From Burkholderiales bacterium (GTDB lineage: Bacteria > Pseudomonadota > Gammaproteobacteria > Burkholderiales > Burkholderiaceae): a stretch of DNA of 18,310 nt. The notes under the pieces are model-generated. The model had not been told where the DNA came from. It did not search any database and worked only from the letters and a program-made list of their open reading frames with translations. This document shows positions 7,374-15,444 of this stretch, one piece after another. The DNA is taken from assembly GCA_947371645.1 (NCBI GenBank), contig CANBQJ010000057.1, positions 1 through 18,310 of the forward strand. Reading direction: 5' to 3'. Both the position numbers and the translations under genes were made by a program. Every line of letters starts with the position of its first letter. Position 1 is the stretch's first letter.

Positions 7374-9222
7374 CCTGCAGCACGCCACGGCGCTGGTCGA
7401 CTTCCCCGGCGCCGACGGCCAGCGTGAGCGCTGGCAATTTGGTCAACCCTTGCAATGGCTGGTGGCCCACGACCCCTTGCAGGTGCCCGCCTTGCTGGAC
7501 GCCGCCCACGCGCAGGCGCAAGCCGGCCGCTGGTGTGTGGGTTGGGTGGCCTACGAAGCCGCCCCTGGGCTCAACCCTGACCTGCCCGCCAAAGCGACGC
7601 CCCCAGGCGCGGTGTACGCCGTCTGGGCCGTGTTCGACCAGGCCCAGGCCAGCTGGCCGCAAGACCACACCCCGGCGCCGCCAGCGCCCTGGCACATGGG
7701 CCCCTGGCAATCGAGCTGGACGGCCGATCAGGCGCGGCAGCGCATCGACGCCATCCACGAGCTGATCCGCCAGGGCGAGGTCTACCAGATCAACCTCACC
7801 GAGCGCCTGCAAGCCCCTTGGGAGGCTGAGCACACCCAACAGCCCACGGCCGCCCTGCACGCTTGCTTCCAGGCCCTGCAACGCAGCCAGCCCGATGGCT
7901 ACGCCCTCTTCCTGGACGGCCGCGCGGCCACCCGCCAGCCCGGTGTGGTGATGAGCGTCTCTCCCGAGTTGTTCGTCGACTGGTCTGGCGACGCGCTCAC
8001 CACCCGCCCCATGAAAGGCACGGCACCTCGCCGTTGGGACGCCGACGAAGACCAGGCCCAGGCTGCGCACCTGCAGCGGTCCGAGAAGGAACGCGCCGAA
8101 AACCTGATGATCGTGGACCTGCTGCGCAACGACCTGTCCCGCGTGGCCGTGACCGGCAGCGTGCACGTGCCCAGCCTGTTCGACGTGCAGGCCTTGCCCA
8201 CGGTCTGGCAGATGACCTCCACCGTCACCGCCCGCGCGCGGCCCGGCCTGCGCCTGAGCGAACTGATGGCGGCCACCTTCCCGTGTGGCTCGGTCACCGG
8301 GGCGCCCAAACGCCAGGCCATGCACCACATCGCCCGGCTGGAAAGCGCGCCACGCGGGGTGTACTGCGGCGCCGCTGGCCTGATGCGCCCCGGCGGGCAT
8401 GTCACCTTCAACGTGCCCATCCGCACGGTCAGCGTGCACACGCCGCCCCCACCGGCGCCCTGGCGCGCGGACTGCGGCATCGGCAGCGGCATCACCCTGG
8501 ACGCCCAGGCCGATGCCGAACTGGCCGAGTGGCGCCACAAGCGCGCCTTCCTGCAGCGCGCCGAAGCACCTTTTCAGCTGCTGGAATCGCTGCGGCTGGA
8601 GAGTGGCCAGTTGCTGAGGCTGGATGCGCACCTGCGTCGCATGCACAAGGCCGCGCTGTACTTTGGATTCAGCACCGCCGCGCGATGGTCCCGGCATGAA
8701 CTGGCGCTGCGTGAAGCCCTGGCCCACGCCGTGACCAGTGTCGGCACGGCCTCTGGCGTCTGCAAAGTCCGCCTGCTGCTGGACGCCCAAGGGCAGGTGC
8801 AGGTCGAGGTCCAACCGCTGGCCACCTCGCCCGCCCACATCCGCGTGCACTGGGCCGAACAGCCCATGCCCGAAGCCGACGCCTTCATCCGCCACAAAAC
8901 CACCCATCGGCACGCCTACGACGCCCACCAAGCGCCCGCCGGCTGCTTTGACACCTTGCTGCACAACGTGCAAGGGGAGCTCACGGAGTTCACCATCGGC
9001 AACCTGGCCTTGCAGGTGGACGGCCGCTGGCTCACCCCGCCGCTGTCGGCGGGACTGCTGCCGGGCGTCATGCGCGCCGAGTTGCTCGCCAGTGGTCAGT
9101 TGAGCGAAGCGACCCTGACCACCGCCGACGTGCGGCATGCGCAAGGCGCCGCACTCATCAACAGCGTTCGCGGCTGGCTTGCCGTGGACCTGCCCCACCT
9201 GCAGAACCAATTGCTCAGCTGA
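7360..9222 (+). CDS. pabBC: fused aminodeoxychorismate synthase component I / 4-amino-4-deoxychorismate lyase
   Basis: This bifunctional enzyme converts chorismate plus ammonia to 4-amino-4-deoxychorismate (PabB half) and then to p-aminobenzoate plus pyruvate (PabC half) for folate. Residues here count from GTG 7351. The chorismate-binding domain (about 120-400) has EVYQINLTERL (143-153), PMKGTAP (220-226), the core CGSVTGAPK (312-320) and CGIGSGITLDAQAD (375-388). The Lys of PMKGT (K222) distinguishes ADC synthases from anthranilate synthases, which have PIAGT. The class IV aminotransferase-fold half (about 408-620) has ESLRL, HKTTHR with likely PLP lysine K516, and GELTEFTIGNLAL (542-554). 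No glutamine amidotransferase (PabA) is in the window. Starts ATG 7360 or GTG 7351 both overlap dsbB, by 14 or 23 bases, which suggests coupled translation. Confidence 0.94.
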   Translation: MLDTDLQHATALVDFPGADGQRERWQFGQPLQWLVAHDPLQVPALLDAAHAQAQAGRWCVGWVAYEAAPGLNPDLPAKATPPGAVYAVWAVFDQAQASWPQDHTPAPPAPWHMGPWQSSWTADQARQRIDAIHELIRQGEVYQINLTERLQAPWEAEHTQQPTAALHACFQALQRSQPDGYALFLDGRAATRQPGVVMSVSPELFVDWSGDALTTRPMKGTAPRRWDADEDQAQAAHLQRSEKERAENLMIVDLLRNDLSRVAVTGSVHVPSLFDVQALPTVWQMTSTVTARARPGLRLSELMAATFPCGSVTGAPKRQAMHHIARLESAPRGVYCGAAGLMRPGGHVTFNVPIRTVSVHTPPPPAPWRADCGIGSGITLDAQADAELAEWRHKRAFLQRAEAPFQLLESLRLESGQLLRLDAHLRRMHKAALYFGFSTAARWSRHELALREALAHAVTSVGTASGVCKVRLLLDAQGQVQVEVQPLATSPAHIRVHWAEQPMPEADAFIRHKTTHRHAYDAHQAPAGCFDTLLHNVQGELTEFTIGNLALQVDGRWLTPPLSAGLLPGVMRAELLASGQLSEATLTTADVRHAQGAALINSVRGWLAVDLPHLQNQLLS

Positions 9223-9260
9223 GACGTGGCGCGAGGAATTCCCTCTCTGAAACTGGGGAC

Positions 9261-9330
9261 TTGAACCAGAAATACTGATTGATTCACAATAAATACTGAT
9301 TGGTATTATTTTGAACCAATCAGAAATCAC
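9261..9330 (+). promoter_or_regulatory. AT-rich promoter/operator region of the fasciclin gene, with direct repeats
   Basis: By my count only 20 of these 70 bases are G or C, in sharp contrast to the GC-rich surroundings. AATACTGATTG occurs twice (9271-9281 and 9292-9302), exactly 21 bp apart, about two helical turns. TTGAACCA also occurs twice (9261-9268 and 9311-9318), 50 bp apart. A possible sigma-70 promoter is TTGATT (9279-9284) with TATTAT (9304-9309), but the 19-base spacer is long. AGGAG at 9331-9335 then lies 7 bases before the ATG. Spaced repeats on one helix face suggest a cooperative regulator; its identity is unknown. Confidence 0.6.
9296..9323. repeat. inverted repeat CTGATTGGT / ACCAATCAG
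   Basis: Two perfect 9-base arms (9296-9304 and 9315-9323) are separated by 10 AT-rich bases. The left arm overlaps the second copy of the 11-bp direct repeat and reaches the candidate -10, and the right arm lies just before the ribosome site. This fits an operator or a 5' leader hairpin better than a terminator, because no T-run follows. Confidence 0.6.
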
Positions 9331-9342
9331 AGGAGATCCGAC

Positions 9343-9906
9343 ATGCCCCGCCAGAACCTCAAGGCACGCCTGCGTGCCCACATCCTCGCCGCCCTGCTCG
9401 CCCCTGCATTGAGCGTCATCGCCACAGGCGCACAAGCCAGCACCTTCTCCCTGCCCAGCTGGCTACAGTGCCGCAGCACCAACCTCACCGAGTTCAACGG
9501 CACCATCGTGGACGCCGCGGTGGCCACGCCAGAACTCAGCACCCTGGTCAGCCTGGTGCAGGCCGCCAACCTGGTTGGCCCGCTCACGGGCAAAGGCCCC
9601 TTGACCGTGTTCGCTCCCACCAACGCCGCTTTTGGCAAGGTACCCGCCCCCTTGCTGAGCCTGATCGGCAGCGACGTGGGCCTGCTGACCAACGTGCTCA
9701 CCTATCACGTCACCACAGGCACCGTGGACCCGCGCCGCAACCTCACACCCAGCCAGGTCACGACACTCAACGGACAATCGGTGTTCGTCGGTTTTGACGC
9801 CAGCGGCGCCTCGGTCAACCAGTCGACGGCGGCGTGCAAGGGCGTGAAGACCAGCAACGGCACCGTGTGGATCATCGACAGCGTGCTCCTGCCTCAGTTC
9901 AAGTGA
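9343..9906 (+). CDS. secreted fasciclin (FAS1) domain protein
   Basis: The 187-residue product begins with a signal peptide: KARLRAH, a hydrophobic core at about 13-28, and a likely signal peptidase I site after AQA (30-32). A single FAS1 domain fills the rest (about 52-187), with the H1-type motif GPLTVFAPTNAAF, the H2-type LTYHVTTG, and a terminal WIIDSVLLP strand. FAS1 domains mediate adhesion or carbohydrate/protein binding outside the cytoplasm; the ligand here is unknown. Two cysteines (C43 and C164 by my count) could form a disulfide. The ATG is well supported by AGGAG 7 bases upstream. The gene stands alone behind an unusual AT-rich repeat-bearing promoter, suggesting its own regulation. 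Confidence 0.92.
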   Translation: MPRQNLKARLRAHILAALLAPALSVIATGAQASTFSLPSWLQCRSTNLTEFNGTIVDAAVATPELSTLVSLVQAANLVGPLTGKGPLTVFAPTNAAFGKVPAPLLSLIGSDVGLLTNVLTYHVTTGTVDPRRNLTPSQVTTLNGQSVFVGFDASGASVNQSTAACKGVKTSNGTVWIIDSVLLPQFK

Positions 9907-10032
9907 AACCATGCCGTGGCCCACGCGGTGGACGCCCCTGCAGCCGGCGGGGTACCCCAAGCTGACTAGACTCATGGCCTCAGCCCCTCGCGGGGCGCAC
10001 TTTCAGGGCATCAGAAGCCCGCCGCACACACC

Positions 10033-10434
10033 ATGAGACTGCTGCACACCATGCTCCGCGTGGGCAAGCTCCAACGCTCGATCGACTTCTACACCCAGGT
10101 CATGGGAATGGAACTCTTGCGCACCACAGACCGCCCCGACCAGCAGTACACGCTGGCCTTCGTGGGCTACGGTCGCAACCCCGAACACGCCGAGCTGGAG
10201 TTGACCTACAACTACGGCGTTGAGCAGTACGACATGGGCACGGCCTATGGCCACATCGCCATCGGTGTGGACGACGTCCAGGCCACCTGCGACGCCGTGC
10301 GCGCCAAAGCGTCCGAACTGGGCGGTGCGATCACCCGCGAGCCGGGGCCGGTCAAAGGCGGCAACACCCTCATCGCCTTCATCACGGACCCGGACGGCTA
10401 CAAGGTGGAGCTCATCCAGCGCGGGACGCTCTGA
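10033..10434 (+). CDS. gloA: lactoylglutathione lyase (glyoxalase I)
   Basis: GloA converts the methylglyoxal-glutathione hemithioacetal to S-lactoylglutathione in the cytoplasm. The 133-residue product starts [11 protein letters not shown] and matches E. coli GloA closely along its length from memory. Metal ligands correspond to H5, E56, H74 and E126; the last is shifted by four relative to E122 of E. coli because of a short insertion near 91-98. [21 protein letters not shown] and [13 protein letters not shown] are all family hallmarks. The short length and this ligand set fit the Ni/Co-dependent bacterial type. In the 126 bp upstream, TAGACT (about 9967-9972) is a weak -10 candidate, and GCCCC-TCGC-GGGGC (9983-9996) is a hairpin without a T-run. 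It is convergent with aroC, 20 bp apart. Confidence 0.96.
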   Translation: MRLLHTMLRVGKLQRSIDFYTQVMGMELLRTTDRPDQQYTLAFVGYGRNPEHAELELTYNYGVEQYDMGTAYGHIAIGVDDVQATCDAVRAKASELGGAITREPGPVKGGNTLIAFITDPDGYKVELIQRGTL

Positions 10435-10454
10435 ACCCGTGCATCAGGCTTCAA

Positions 10455-11555
10455 TCAGGGCGCCTGAGCAGGCAGCACTGGCGTGTCCACGTGCACATCA
10501 CCGCACTGGGCACGGTGGCGCATCACGTGGTCGATGATGACCAGGGCCAGCATCGCTTCGGCAATCGGCGTGGCGCGGATGCCCACGCAGGGGTCGTGGC
10601 GGCCAAAGGTCTCCACCGTGGCCGGCTGGCCGGCGATGTCGATGGACGGACGCGGCAGGCGGATCGAACTGGTCGGCTTGATGGCGATGGCCACGCGCAG
10701 GTCTTGCCCGGTGGAGATGCCACCCAACACACCGCCGGACTGATTGGCCAGGAATCCCTCGGGCGTGAGCGCGTCACCGTGCTCGCTGCCCTTTTGCGTC
10801 ACGCTGGCAAAGCCCGCGCCAATTTCCACGCCCTTCACGGCGTTGATGCCCATCATCGCGTAGGCGATGTCGGCGTCCAGCTTGTCGAAGAGCGGCTCGC
10901 CCAGGCCCACCGGCATGCCCGTGGCCTCGACGATCAGCTTGGCGCCGCAGGAGTCGCCCGACTTGCGCAGCTCGTCCATGTAGGCCTCCAGCGCCGGGAT
11001 CTGGCTGGCGTTGGCGGCGAAGAAGGGGTTGTGGGGGACGTGCGCCCAGTCCTCGAAGGCGATGACCTCGCTGCCGATCTGCGTCATGCAGCCGCGCACC
11101 TCGACACCCAGTTGTTCGCGCAGCCACTTCTTGGCCACGGCGCCGGCCGCCACCATGGGCGCGGTCAGCCGCGCAGACGAGCGGCCACCACCACGGGGGT
11201 CGCGGATGCCGTACTTGTGCCAGTAGGTGTAGTCGGCGTGCCCCGGGCGGAAAGACGCCAGGATGTTGCCGTAGTCCTTGCTGCGCTGGTCCGTGTTGCG
11301 GATCAGCAGGGCGATGGGCGTGCCGGTGGTGCGGCCTTCGTACACGCCGCTGAGGATCTCGACGGCGTCCGGCTCACTGCGCTGGGTCACGTGGCGTGAG
11401 GTGCCGGGTCGGCGGCGGTCCAGGTCAGGCTGGATGTCCGCTTCGGACAGCAACAGGCCGGGCGGGCAGCCATCGATCACGCAGCCGATGGCCGGGCCGT
11501 GAGATTCGCCAAAATTCGTGACCGCAAACAGGTGACCGAAAGTGCTGCCAGCCAT
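10455..11555 (-). CDS. aroC: chorismate synthase
   Basis: AroC removes phosphate from 5-enolpyruvylshikimate-3-phosphate to give chorismate, using reduced FMN. The 366-residue product has all family signatures: GESHGPAIG (16-24), [20 protein letters not shown] (48-67), [18 protein letters not shown] (78-95), [17 protein letters not shown] (103-119) with H106, [10 protein letters not shown] (122-131), and C-terminal [19 protein letters not shown] chose ATG 11555 ([10 protein letters not shown]), which matches the family N-terminus; an upstream TTG at 11567 would add only four residues. The frame is intact. Its product chorismate is the substrate of pabBC in this window, but the two are not co-transcribed. 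A short TCAGG-GCG-CCTGA hairpin (10455-10467) overlaps the stop. The CBS gene lies 66 bp upstream on the same strand. Confidence 0.97.
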   Translation of the reverse strand: MAGSTFGHLFAVTNFGESHGPAIGCVIDGCPPGLLLSEADIQPDLDRRRPGTSRHVTQRSEPDAVEILSGVYEGRTTGTPIALLIRNTDQRSKDYGNILASFRPGHADYTYWHKYGIRDPRGGGRSSARLTAPMVAAGAVAKKWLREQLGVEVRGCMTQIGSEVIAFEDWAHVPHNPFFAANASQIPALEAYMDELRKSGDSCGAKLIVEATGMPVGLGEPLFDKLDADIAYAMMGINAVKGVEIGAGFASVTQKGSEHGDALTPEGFLANQSGGVLGGISTGQDLRVAIAIKPTSSIRLPRPSIDIAGQPATVETFGRHDPCVGIRATPIAEAMLALVIIDHVMRHRAQCGDVHVDTPVLPAQAP

Positions 11556-11621
11556 GACCAGATCCAAGGGAGCAAAGTAGAGCCTGCCATTGTCCCCTGA
11601 ATTGCCCTGGATCGGCGGCGG

Positions 11622-12092
11622 TCAGAGCAGCGCGGGCCGCTCCTGCGCGGCGTCTTCCTCGACGGGCCAGTCGCGGATGTAGGCCTTGAGCATGCGGTTC
11701 TCGAAGTCCTGCCCATCGACCACGGCCTTGGCCACGTCGTAAAACGAGATCACGCCCATCAGGGTTTTCTGGTTCATCACGGGCATGTAGCGCGCATGGC
11801 GGTTGAGCATCATGCGGCGCACCTCGTCGATCTCGGTGTCGGGGGTGCAGGTCAGCGGGTGGTCGTCCATCACCGAACGCACCCACAGGCCTTCGACCTG
11901 ACCACCATTGCGCACCACGCCCTGGATGACCTCGCGGAAGGTCAGCATGCCGACCAGGTCACCATGCTCCATCACGACCAGCGAGCCGATGTCGCGCTCG
12001 GCCATCGTGGTGGCGGCTTCCGCCAGCGGCTGGTCCGGCTGAACGGTGAACAGCGTGCTGCCTTTGACGCGAAGGATGTCAATGACTTTCAT
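11622..12092 (-). CDS. CBS-domain-pair protein
   Basis: This is a stand-alone Bateman module: two CBS domains (about 8-60 and 73-130) and a short C-terminal tail, 156 residues in all, with no catalytic domain. CBS1 ends MLTFREVIQGVV and CBS2 contains ARYMPVMNQKTLMGVISFYDVAKAVV. CBS pairs usually bind adenine nucleotides and regulate a partner; the partner is not evident. The start at 12092 is supported by GAGGAG about 8 bases upstream and by the typical N-terminus MKVIDILRVKG. A promoter candidate lies at 12162-12133. It is tandem with yihY upstream and aroC downstream but has its own leader. Confidence 0.9.
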   Translation of the reverse strand: MKVIDILRVKGSTLFTVQPDQPLAEAATTMAERDIGSLVVMEHGDLVGMLTFREVIQGVVRNGGQVEGLWVRSVMDDHPLTCTPDTEIDEVRRMMLNRHARYMPVMNQKTLMGVISFYDVAKAVVDGQDFENRMLKAYIRDWPVEEDAAQERPALL

Positions 12093-12132
12093 GGGCGGTC
12101 TCCTCGATCATGGACGGGCTACAGGAGGTTTC

Positions 12133-12162
12133 AATATAGCCCCTTCTACCCCCCCGAGCCAA
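12133..12162 (-). promoter_or_regulatory. candidate sigma-70 promoter of the CBS gene
   Basis: On the minus strand TTGGCT (12162-12157) and TATATT (12138-12133) are separated by 18 bases, about 40 bases before the CBS gene start. The -35 lies in the loop of a C5/G5 inverted repeat (12151-12167). Confidence 0.5.
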
Positions 12163-12174
12163 GGGGGCGCCCCC
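12151..12174. repeat. overlapping GC-only inverted repeats between yihY and the CBS gene
   Basis: CCCCC (12151-12155) and GGGGG (12163-12167) can pair around a 7-base loop. The same G-run starts a perfect 12-bp palindrome GGGGGCGCCCCC (12163-12174). The two pairings are mutually exclusive. The position downstream of yihY suggests a transcription-end structure or a dispersed repeat, but no T-run follows on the minus strand. Confidence 0.45.
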
Positions 12175-12213
12175 TCGTTTCACGGTCTTTGTGCGTCGCC
12201 CGGGCCGCGGTGC

Positions 12214-13455
12214 TCAGCCCATGGCCTGGGCCAGCGTCATGTCGTTCAGGCCAGCCTGCTGCCAGAACGCCGACGTGACGCCGTCCGGGCGCAAGAGCAA
12301 GGCACCCGCCAAGGGCGCCACCGGGGTGCGCAGCGGGTCGCACAAGAGCACGATGCGGCCGGCACGGTCACCGTCGGTTTCTTCCAGGTGCCCCACCCAG
12401 TCCAGGCCACGCAGCACCTCCACCAGAGGCTCGATCTGCAGCGGGTCGGTCTTGAGGCGGTGAGCGAGCTGGTGGGCACTCAGGCCGCGCTGCGCATCTT
12501 GCTGCACCTGGTACAGGGCCTTGAGCATGGCCAGCACCAGGGCAAAGCGGTAGCCAGGTGAATCGGGCCAACGCTTGACCTGCGACAGCAGGCTGGGGGT
12601 GTAGGCCGCGACCACCGCCCCCATCAGGATGATCAGCCAGCTGAGGTAGATCCAGACCAGGAAGATGGGGACGGCGGCGAAGGCGCCATAGATGGTGGCG
12701 TAAGCCGGCACCTTGCTGAGGTAGACCGCCAGGGCCTTCTGGCCGATCTCCAGCCCGGCCGACGCGAAAATCGCCCCGCCCCAGGCGTGCTCCCAGCGCA
12801 CGAAGGTGTTGGGCACGAACTTGTAGAGCGCCGCGAAACCCGAGGTCTGCAGACCAAACACGGCCACGCTGAGCAGGAAGCCCACGCCACCGGGCAGTTC
12901 GTCCACCAGGCCGCCTGAGGCCGAGATCAGGTAGGACGTGAGCGACAGGCTGGCACCGATCAGCAATGGCCCCAGGGTGAGCGCGGCCCAGTACACCAGC
13001 ACCCGCTGGGCGATCGGCCGCACCGCCTTGACCCGCCAGATGCCGTTGAGGGTGTGGTCGATGGTCAGCATCAGGGACATGGCCGTGAGCCCCAGCGCGA
13101 TCAGGCCCATGCCACCCATCTGGCTGGCCTTGGTGGCGAACTTGGTGAGCGACAAGAGCACCGGCTTGGCGATCGCATCGGGCACCAGGCCGGCGAGCAC
13201 CTGCTGCTCCAGCATCTTGCGAAAGCGCGAGAACACGGGGAAAGCGCTGAACAAGGCCAGCATCACCGTGAACAGCGGCACCAGCGCGATGGTGGTGGTG
13301 AAGGTCAGGCTGCCGGCGGTCACGCCCAGGTGGTCCTCGCGGAAACGCTGCCGCAAGGTCTGGTAAGTCTGCACCCAGGGCCACTGAGAAAGCGTGGCGA
13401 CAAACAGGTGCCAGCGGGCGCGCCACCGCGCCAGCTGGGTCAAGGCCTCATTCAT
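12214..13455 (-). CDS. YihY/BrkB family inner-membrane protein with C-terminal extension
   Basis: The first roughly 300 residues match the YihY (formerly 'virulence factor BrkB' or RNase BN) family of about six membrane helices. Recognisable blocks are AGSLTFTTTIALVPLFTVML (47-66), the central IDHTLNGIWRVKAVRP, YWAALTLGPLLIGASLSLTS, and IYGAFAAVPIFLVWIYLSW. The function is not established; the old RNase assignment to this family is considered wrong. A soluble C-terminal region of about 110 residues (about 305-413) looks helix-turn-helix-like (QRGLSAHQLAHRLKTD) and is not in E. coli YihY (about 290 residues), although such extensions occur in betaproteobacteria. The ATG at 13455 fits the family N-terminus. 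The divergent DUF2069 gene starts within about 20 bp, so promoters must lie in coding sequence. Confidence 0.9.
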   Translation of the reverse strand: MNEALTQLARWRARWHLFVATLSQWPWVQTYQTLRQRFREDHLGVTAGSLTFTTTIALVPLFTVMLALFSAFPVFSRFRKMLEQQVLAGLVPDAIAKPVLLSLTKFATKASQMGGMGLIALGLTAMSLMLTIDHTLNGIWRVKAVRPIAQRVLVYWAALTLGPLLIGASLSLTSYLISASGGLVDELPGGVGFLLSVAVFGLQTSGFAALYKFVPNTFVRWEHAWGGAIFASAGLEIGQKALAVYLSKVPAYATIYGAFAAVPIFLVWIYLSWLIILMGAVVAAYTPSLLSQVKRWPDSPGYRFALVLAMLKALYQVQQDAQRGLSAHQLAHRLKTDPLQIEPLVEVLRGLDWVGHLEETDGDRAGRIVLLCDPLRTPVAPLAGALLLRPDGVTSAFWQQAGLNDMTLAQAMG

Positions 13456-13474
13456 GGGTGGCTATGATGCCAGC

Positions 13475-13918
13475 ATGCTACGTGTACCCATCGACGCCCC
13501 CCTTCAGGACGACTTCATCGCCCAACACTCACCCGAGCGCCTGCAGCGCATCCAGCAGGTGCGCGGCCTGTGCCTCGGCATGGTGCTGGGCCTCATTGCC
13601 CTGGGCCTGGCCTGGGAGCTGAAGTTGGCGCCCCTGCCCGGCGGAACCGGCGCCCTGGCCTTGAAGGTGCTGCCCCTCACCTTCGCGGTGGCGGGCATGC
13701 TCAGGCACCGGCTCTACACCTTCCGCTGGATGTCGCTGCTGGTGTGGCTCTACTTCACCGAAGGCGTGGTGCGTGGCACCAGCGACGCCGGCGTCTCCCA
13801 GGTCTGCGCCTGGGCAGAAATCGCCCTGAGCACCGGCCTGTTCGTGGGCTGCGCGGTTTACGTGAAACTGCGGCTGAAGGTGCTGCCGCCCAAAGACAAG
13901 TCCAAGCTCAAGGCTTGA
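13475..13918 (+). CDS. DUF2069 family membrane protein
   Basis: This small inner-membrane protein of unknown function has 147 residues and about four hydrophobic segments (near 32-48, 62-76, 84-98 and 112-132). The cytoplasmic tail is Lys-rich (KDKSKLKA). The central RLYTFRWMSLLVWLYFTEGVVRG and the following acidic/Ala segment are what I recognise as DUF2069. I chose ATG 13475. ATG 13454 in the same frame has a better-placed AAGG but would share its CATG with the divergent yihY start codon. The FAD oxidoreductase gene follows after 12 bp and is probably co-transcribed. Confidence 0.82.
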   Translation: MLRVPIDAPLQDDFIAQHSPERLQRIQQVRGLCLGMVLGLIALGLAWELKLAPLPGGTGALALKVLPLTFAVAGMLRHRLYTFRWMSLLVWLYFTEGVVRGTSDAGVSQVCAWAEIALSTGLFVGCAVYVKLRLKVLPPKDKSKLKA

Positions 13919-13930
13919 GGCCCACCAGAC

Positions 13931-15403
13931 ATGGACACGCCAACCGCCTTGCCTGCGCCTGAACGTGAGGCCTTCCTGAGCGCCTTGCGGGTGCTGCTGG
14001 GCGATGCCCAGGTCGCCGAGCCCACGGGTGCGGACGACCAGGCCCACACGGCCAGCCAGACCGACTGGCGGGGCCGCTACAGGGGCTGGGCGCTGGCCAT
14101 CGCGACGCCTGCCCACACCGCCGAGGTGGCGGCCGTGGTGCGCTTGTGCGGCCAACATGGCGTGGCCATCGTGCCTCAAGGCGGCCACACCGGCCTGGTG
14201 GGCGGCGGCGTGCCCGACGCCAGTGGCCAGCAGCTGGTGCTGAGCCTGCGGCGCCTCAACCGCATCCTGGAGGTGGACGCGGCCAACCTCACCCTCACGG
14301 CCCAGGCCGGCTGCCTGCTGGCCGATGTGCAGGCCGCAGCGGCGCAGGCCGGCTTGCTTTTCCCACTCAGCATGGCCTCCGAAGGCAGCTGCACGCTGGG
14401 GGGCAACCTGGCCACCAACGCCGGCGGCACGCAGGTGCTGCGCTTTGGCAACGCGCGTGAACTGTGCCTGGGCGTGGAAGCGGTGAGCGCACAAGGGGAG
14501 GTCTGGCACGGCCTGCACGGCCTGCGCAAGGACAACACCGGCTATGACCTGCGCCAACTGCTGATCGGCAGCGAAGGCACCTTGGGCCTGATCACGGCGG
14601 CGACCGTGAAACTGTTTCCTCAGCCGCGCAGCCAGCAGGCCGCTTTGCTTGCTTGCCCGGACCTGGACGCCTGCCTGAGCCTGCTTCAGGCGGCCAGGCA
14701 CACGCTCGACGCCCAACTCACGGGCTTCGAGCTGATGGGCGCATACCCGCTGGCGCTGGCGCGTCGACACATGAGCAGCCAGGCTCAGGTGCTGAATGCC
14801 CTGGGCAGCGCTGGCGAGGCATCAGCCTGGGTGGTCCTGCTGGACGCCGCCAGCCCCCTGCCCACATCCGCATTGCAAGAACAGCTGGCCGCGCTGTGCC
14901 ACCAGGCCATGGACGCTCGGTGGGCGAGCGAGGTGACGCTGTCGCAGTCGAGCACCCAGCACCGCGCCATGTGGGCGTTGCGCGAGGCCATCCCCCTGGC
15001 AGAGAAGGCCGAAGCCTTGATGGTCAAGCACGACATCGGTGTACCGACGTCCCGCATTCCCCGCTTTGTGGACGAGGTGCAGGCCGCTTTGAGTCAAGCG
15101 CTCCCTGGCGTGCGCATCGTCTGCTTTGGTCACATGGGCGATGGCAACCTCCACTTCAACGTCCAGGGACCGGCCGGCGTCACCCCGTCGGACTTCCTGG
15201 CCCGGCACCAGGCAGATGTCGAGCGCATCGTCTATGACCTGGTCGAGGCACACCAGGGCACCATCTCGGCGGAGCATGGCATTGGTCAGCTCAAACGCCA
15301 TGAACTGGCTCAGCGTGGCTCACCCGTCAAACTGAGCTGGATGCGCGCCATCAAGCAGGCCATGGACCCCCAGGGGCTGCTCAACCCGGGCAAGGTGGTC
15401 TGA
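13931..15403 (+). CDS. FAD-binding oxidoreductase, GlcD / D-2-hydroxyacid dehydrogenase type
   Basis: This is a flavoprotein of the VAO/PCMH family that likely oxidises a D-2-hydroxyacid such as D-2-hydroxyglutarate, D-lactate or glycolate and passes electrons to a carrier; the substrate is not determined by sequence. The 490 residues contain an FAD_binding_4 domain (about 52-190) with PQGGHTGLVGGG (82-93) and LGGNLATNAGGTQVLRFGN (156-174), then LIGSEGTLGLIT (211-222). The FAD-oxidase_C domain (about 230-488) has HDIGVPTSRIP (367-377), GHMGDGNLHFNV (400-411), SAEHGIGQLKRHEL (446-459) and terminal DPQGLLNPGKVV. The HxGDGNxH and EHGIG motifs carry the metal and substrate residues of this clan. 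There is no FeS domain, so it is not a GlcDF or D-LDH fusion. It is convergent with the DUF1178 gene, with a 41 bp gap and no clear terminator. Confidence 0.92.
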   Translation: MDTPTALPAPEREAFLSALRVLLGDAQVAEPTGADDQAHTASQTDWRGRYRGWALAIATPAHTAEVAAVVRLCGQHGVAIVPQGGHTGLVGGGVPDASGQQLVLSLRRLNRILEVDAANLTLTAQAGCLLADVQAAAAQAGLLFPLSMASEGSCTLGGNLATNAGGTQVLRFGNARELCLGVEAVSAQGEVWHGLHGLRKDNTGYDLRQLLIGSEGTLGLITAATVKLFPQPRSQQAALLACPDLDACLSLLQAARHTLDAQLTGFELMGAYPLALARRHMSSQAQVLNALGSAGEASAWVVLLDAASPLPTSALQEQLAALCHQAMDARWASEVTLSQSSTQHRAMWALREAIPLAEKAEALMVKHDIGVPTSRIPRFVDEVQAALSQALPGVRIVCFGHMGDGNLHFNVQGPAGVTPSDFLARHQADVERIVYDLVEAHQGTISAEHGIGQLKRHELAQRGSPVKLSWMRAIKQAMDPQGLLNPGKVV

Positions 15404-15444
15404 CGGCGACGGCTCAGGCACCGCCAGCCGGGACACTGCGAGGC

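Noticed and set aside
6398..9222. RidA as a dedicated partner of the PabC lyase half
   Set aside because: The lyase reaction yields p-aminobenzoate and pyruvate without known release of 2-aminoacrylate, so the neighbourhood alone does not support a shared pathway.
7192..9435. Very long minus-strand open frame opposite pabBC
   Set aside because: Antisense artefact of GC-rich codon bias. It has no recognisable domain, while the sense frame has all PabB and PabC motifs.
9983..9996. GCCCC-TCGC-GGGGC hairpin as a terminator after the fasciclin gene
   Set aside because: It has only a 5-base stem, and no T-run follows in either direction, so it was not called.
13529..14770. Minus-strand open frame opposite DUF2069 and the FAD oxidoreductase
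   Set aside because: Low-complexity His/Gln/Arg/Gly-rich translation with no domain, spanning two well-supported plus-strand genes.
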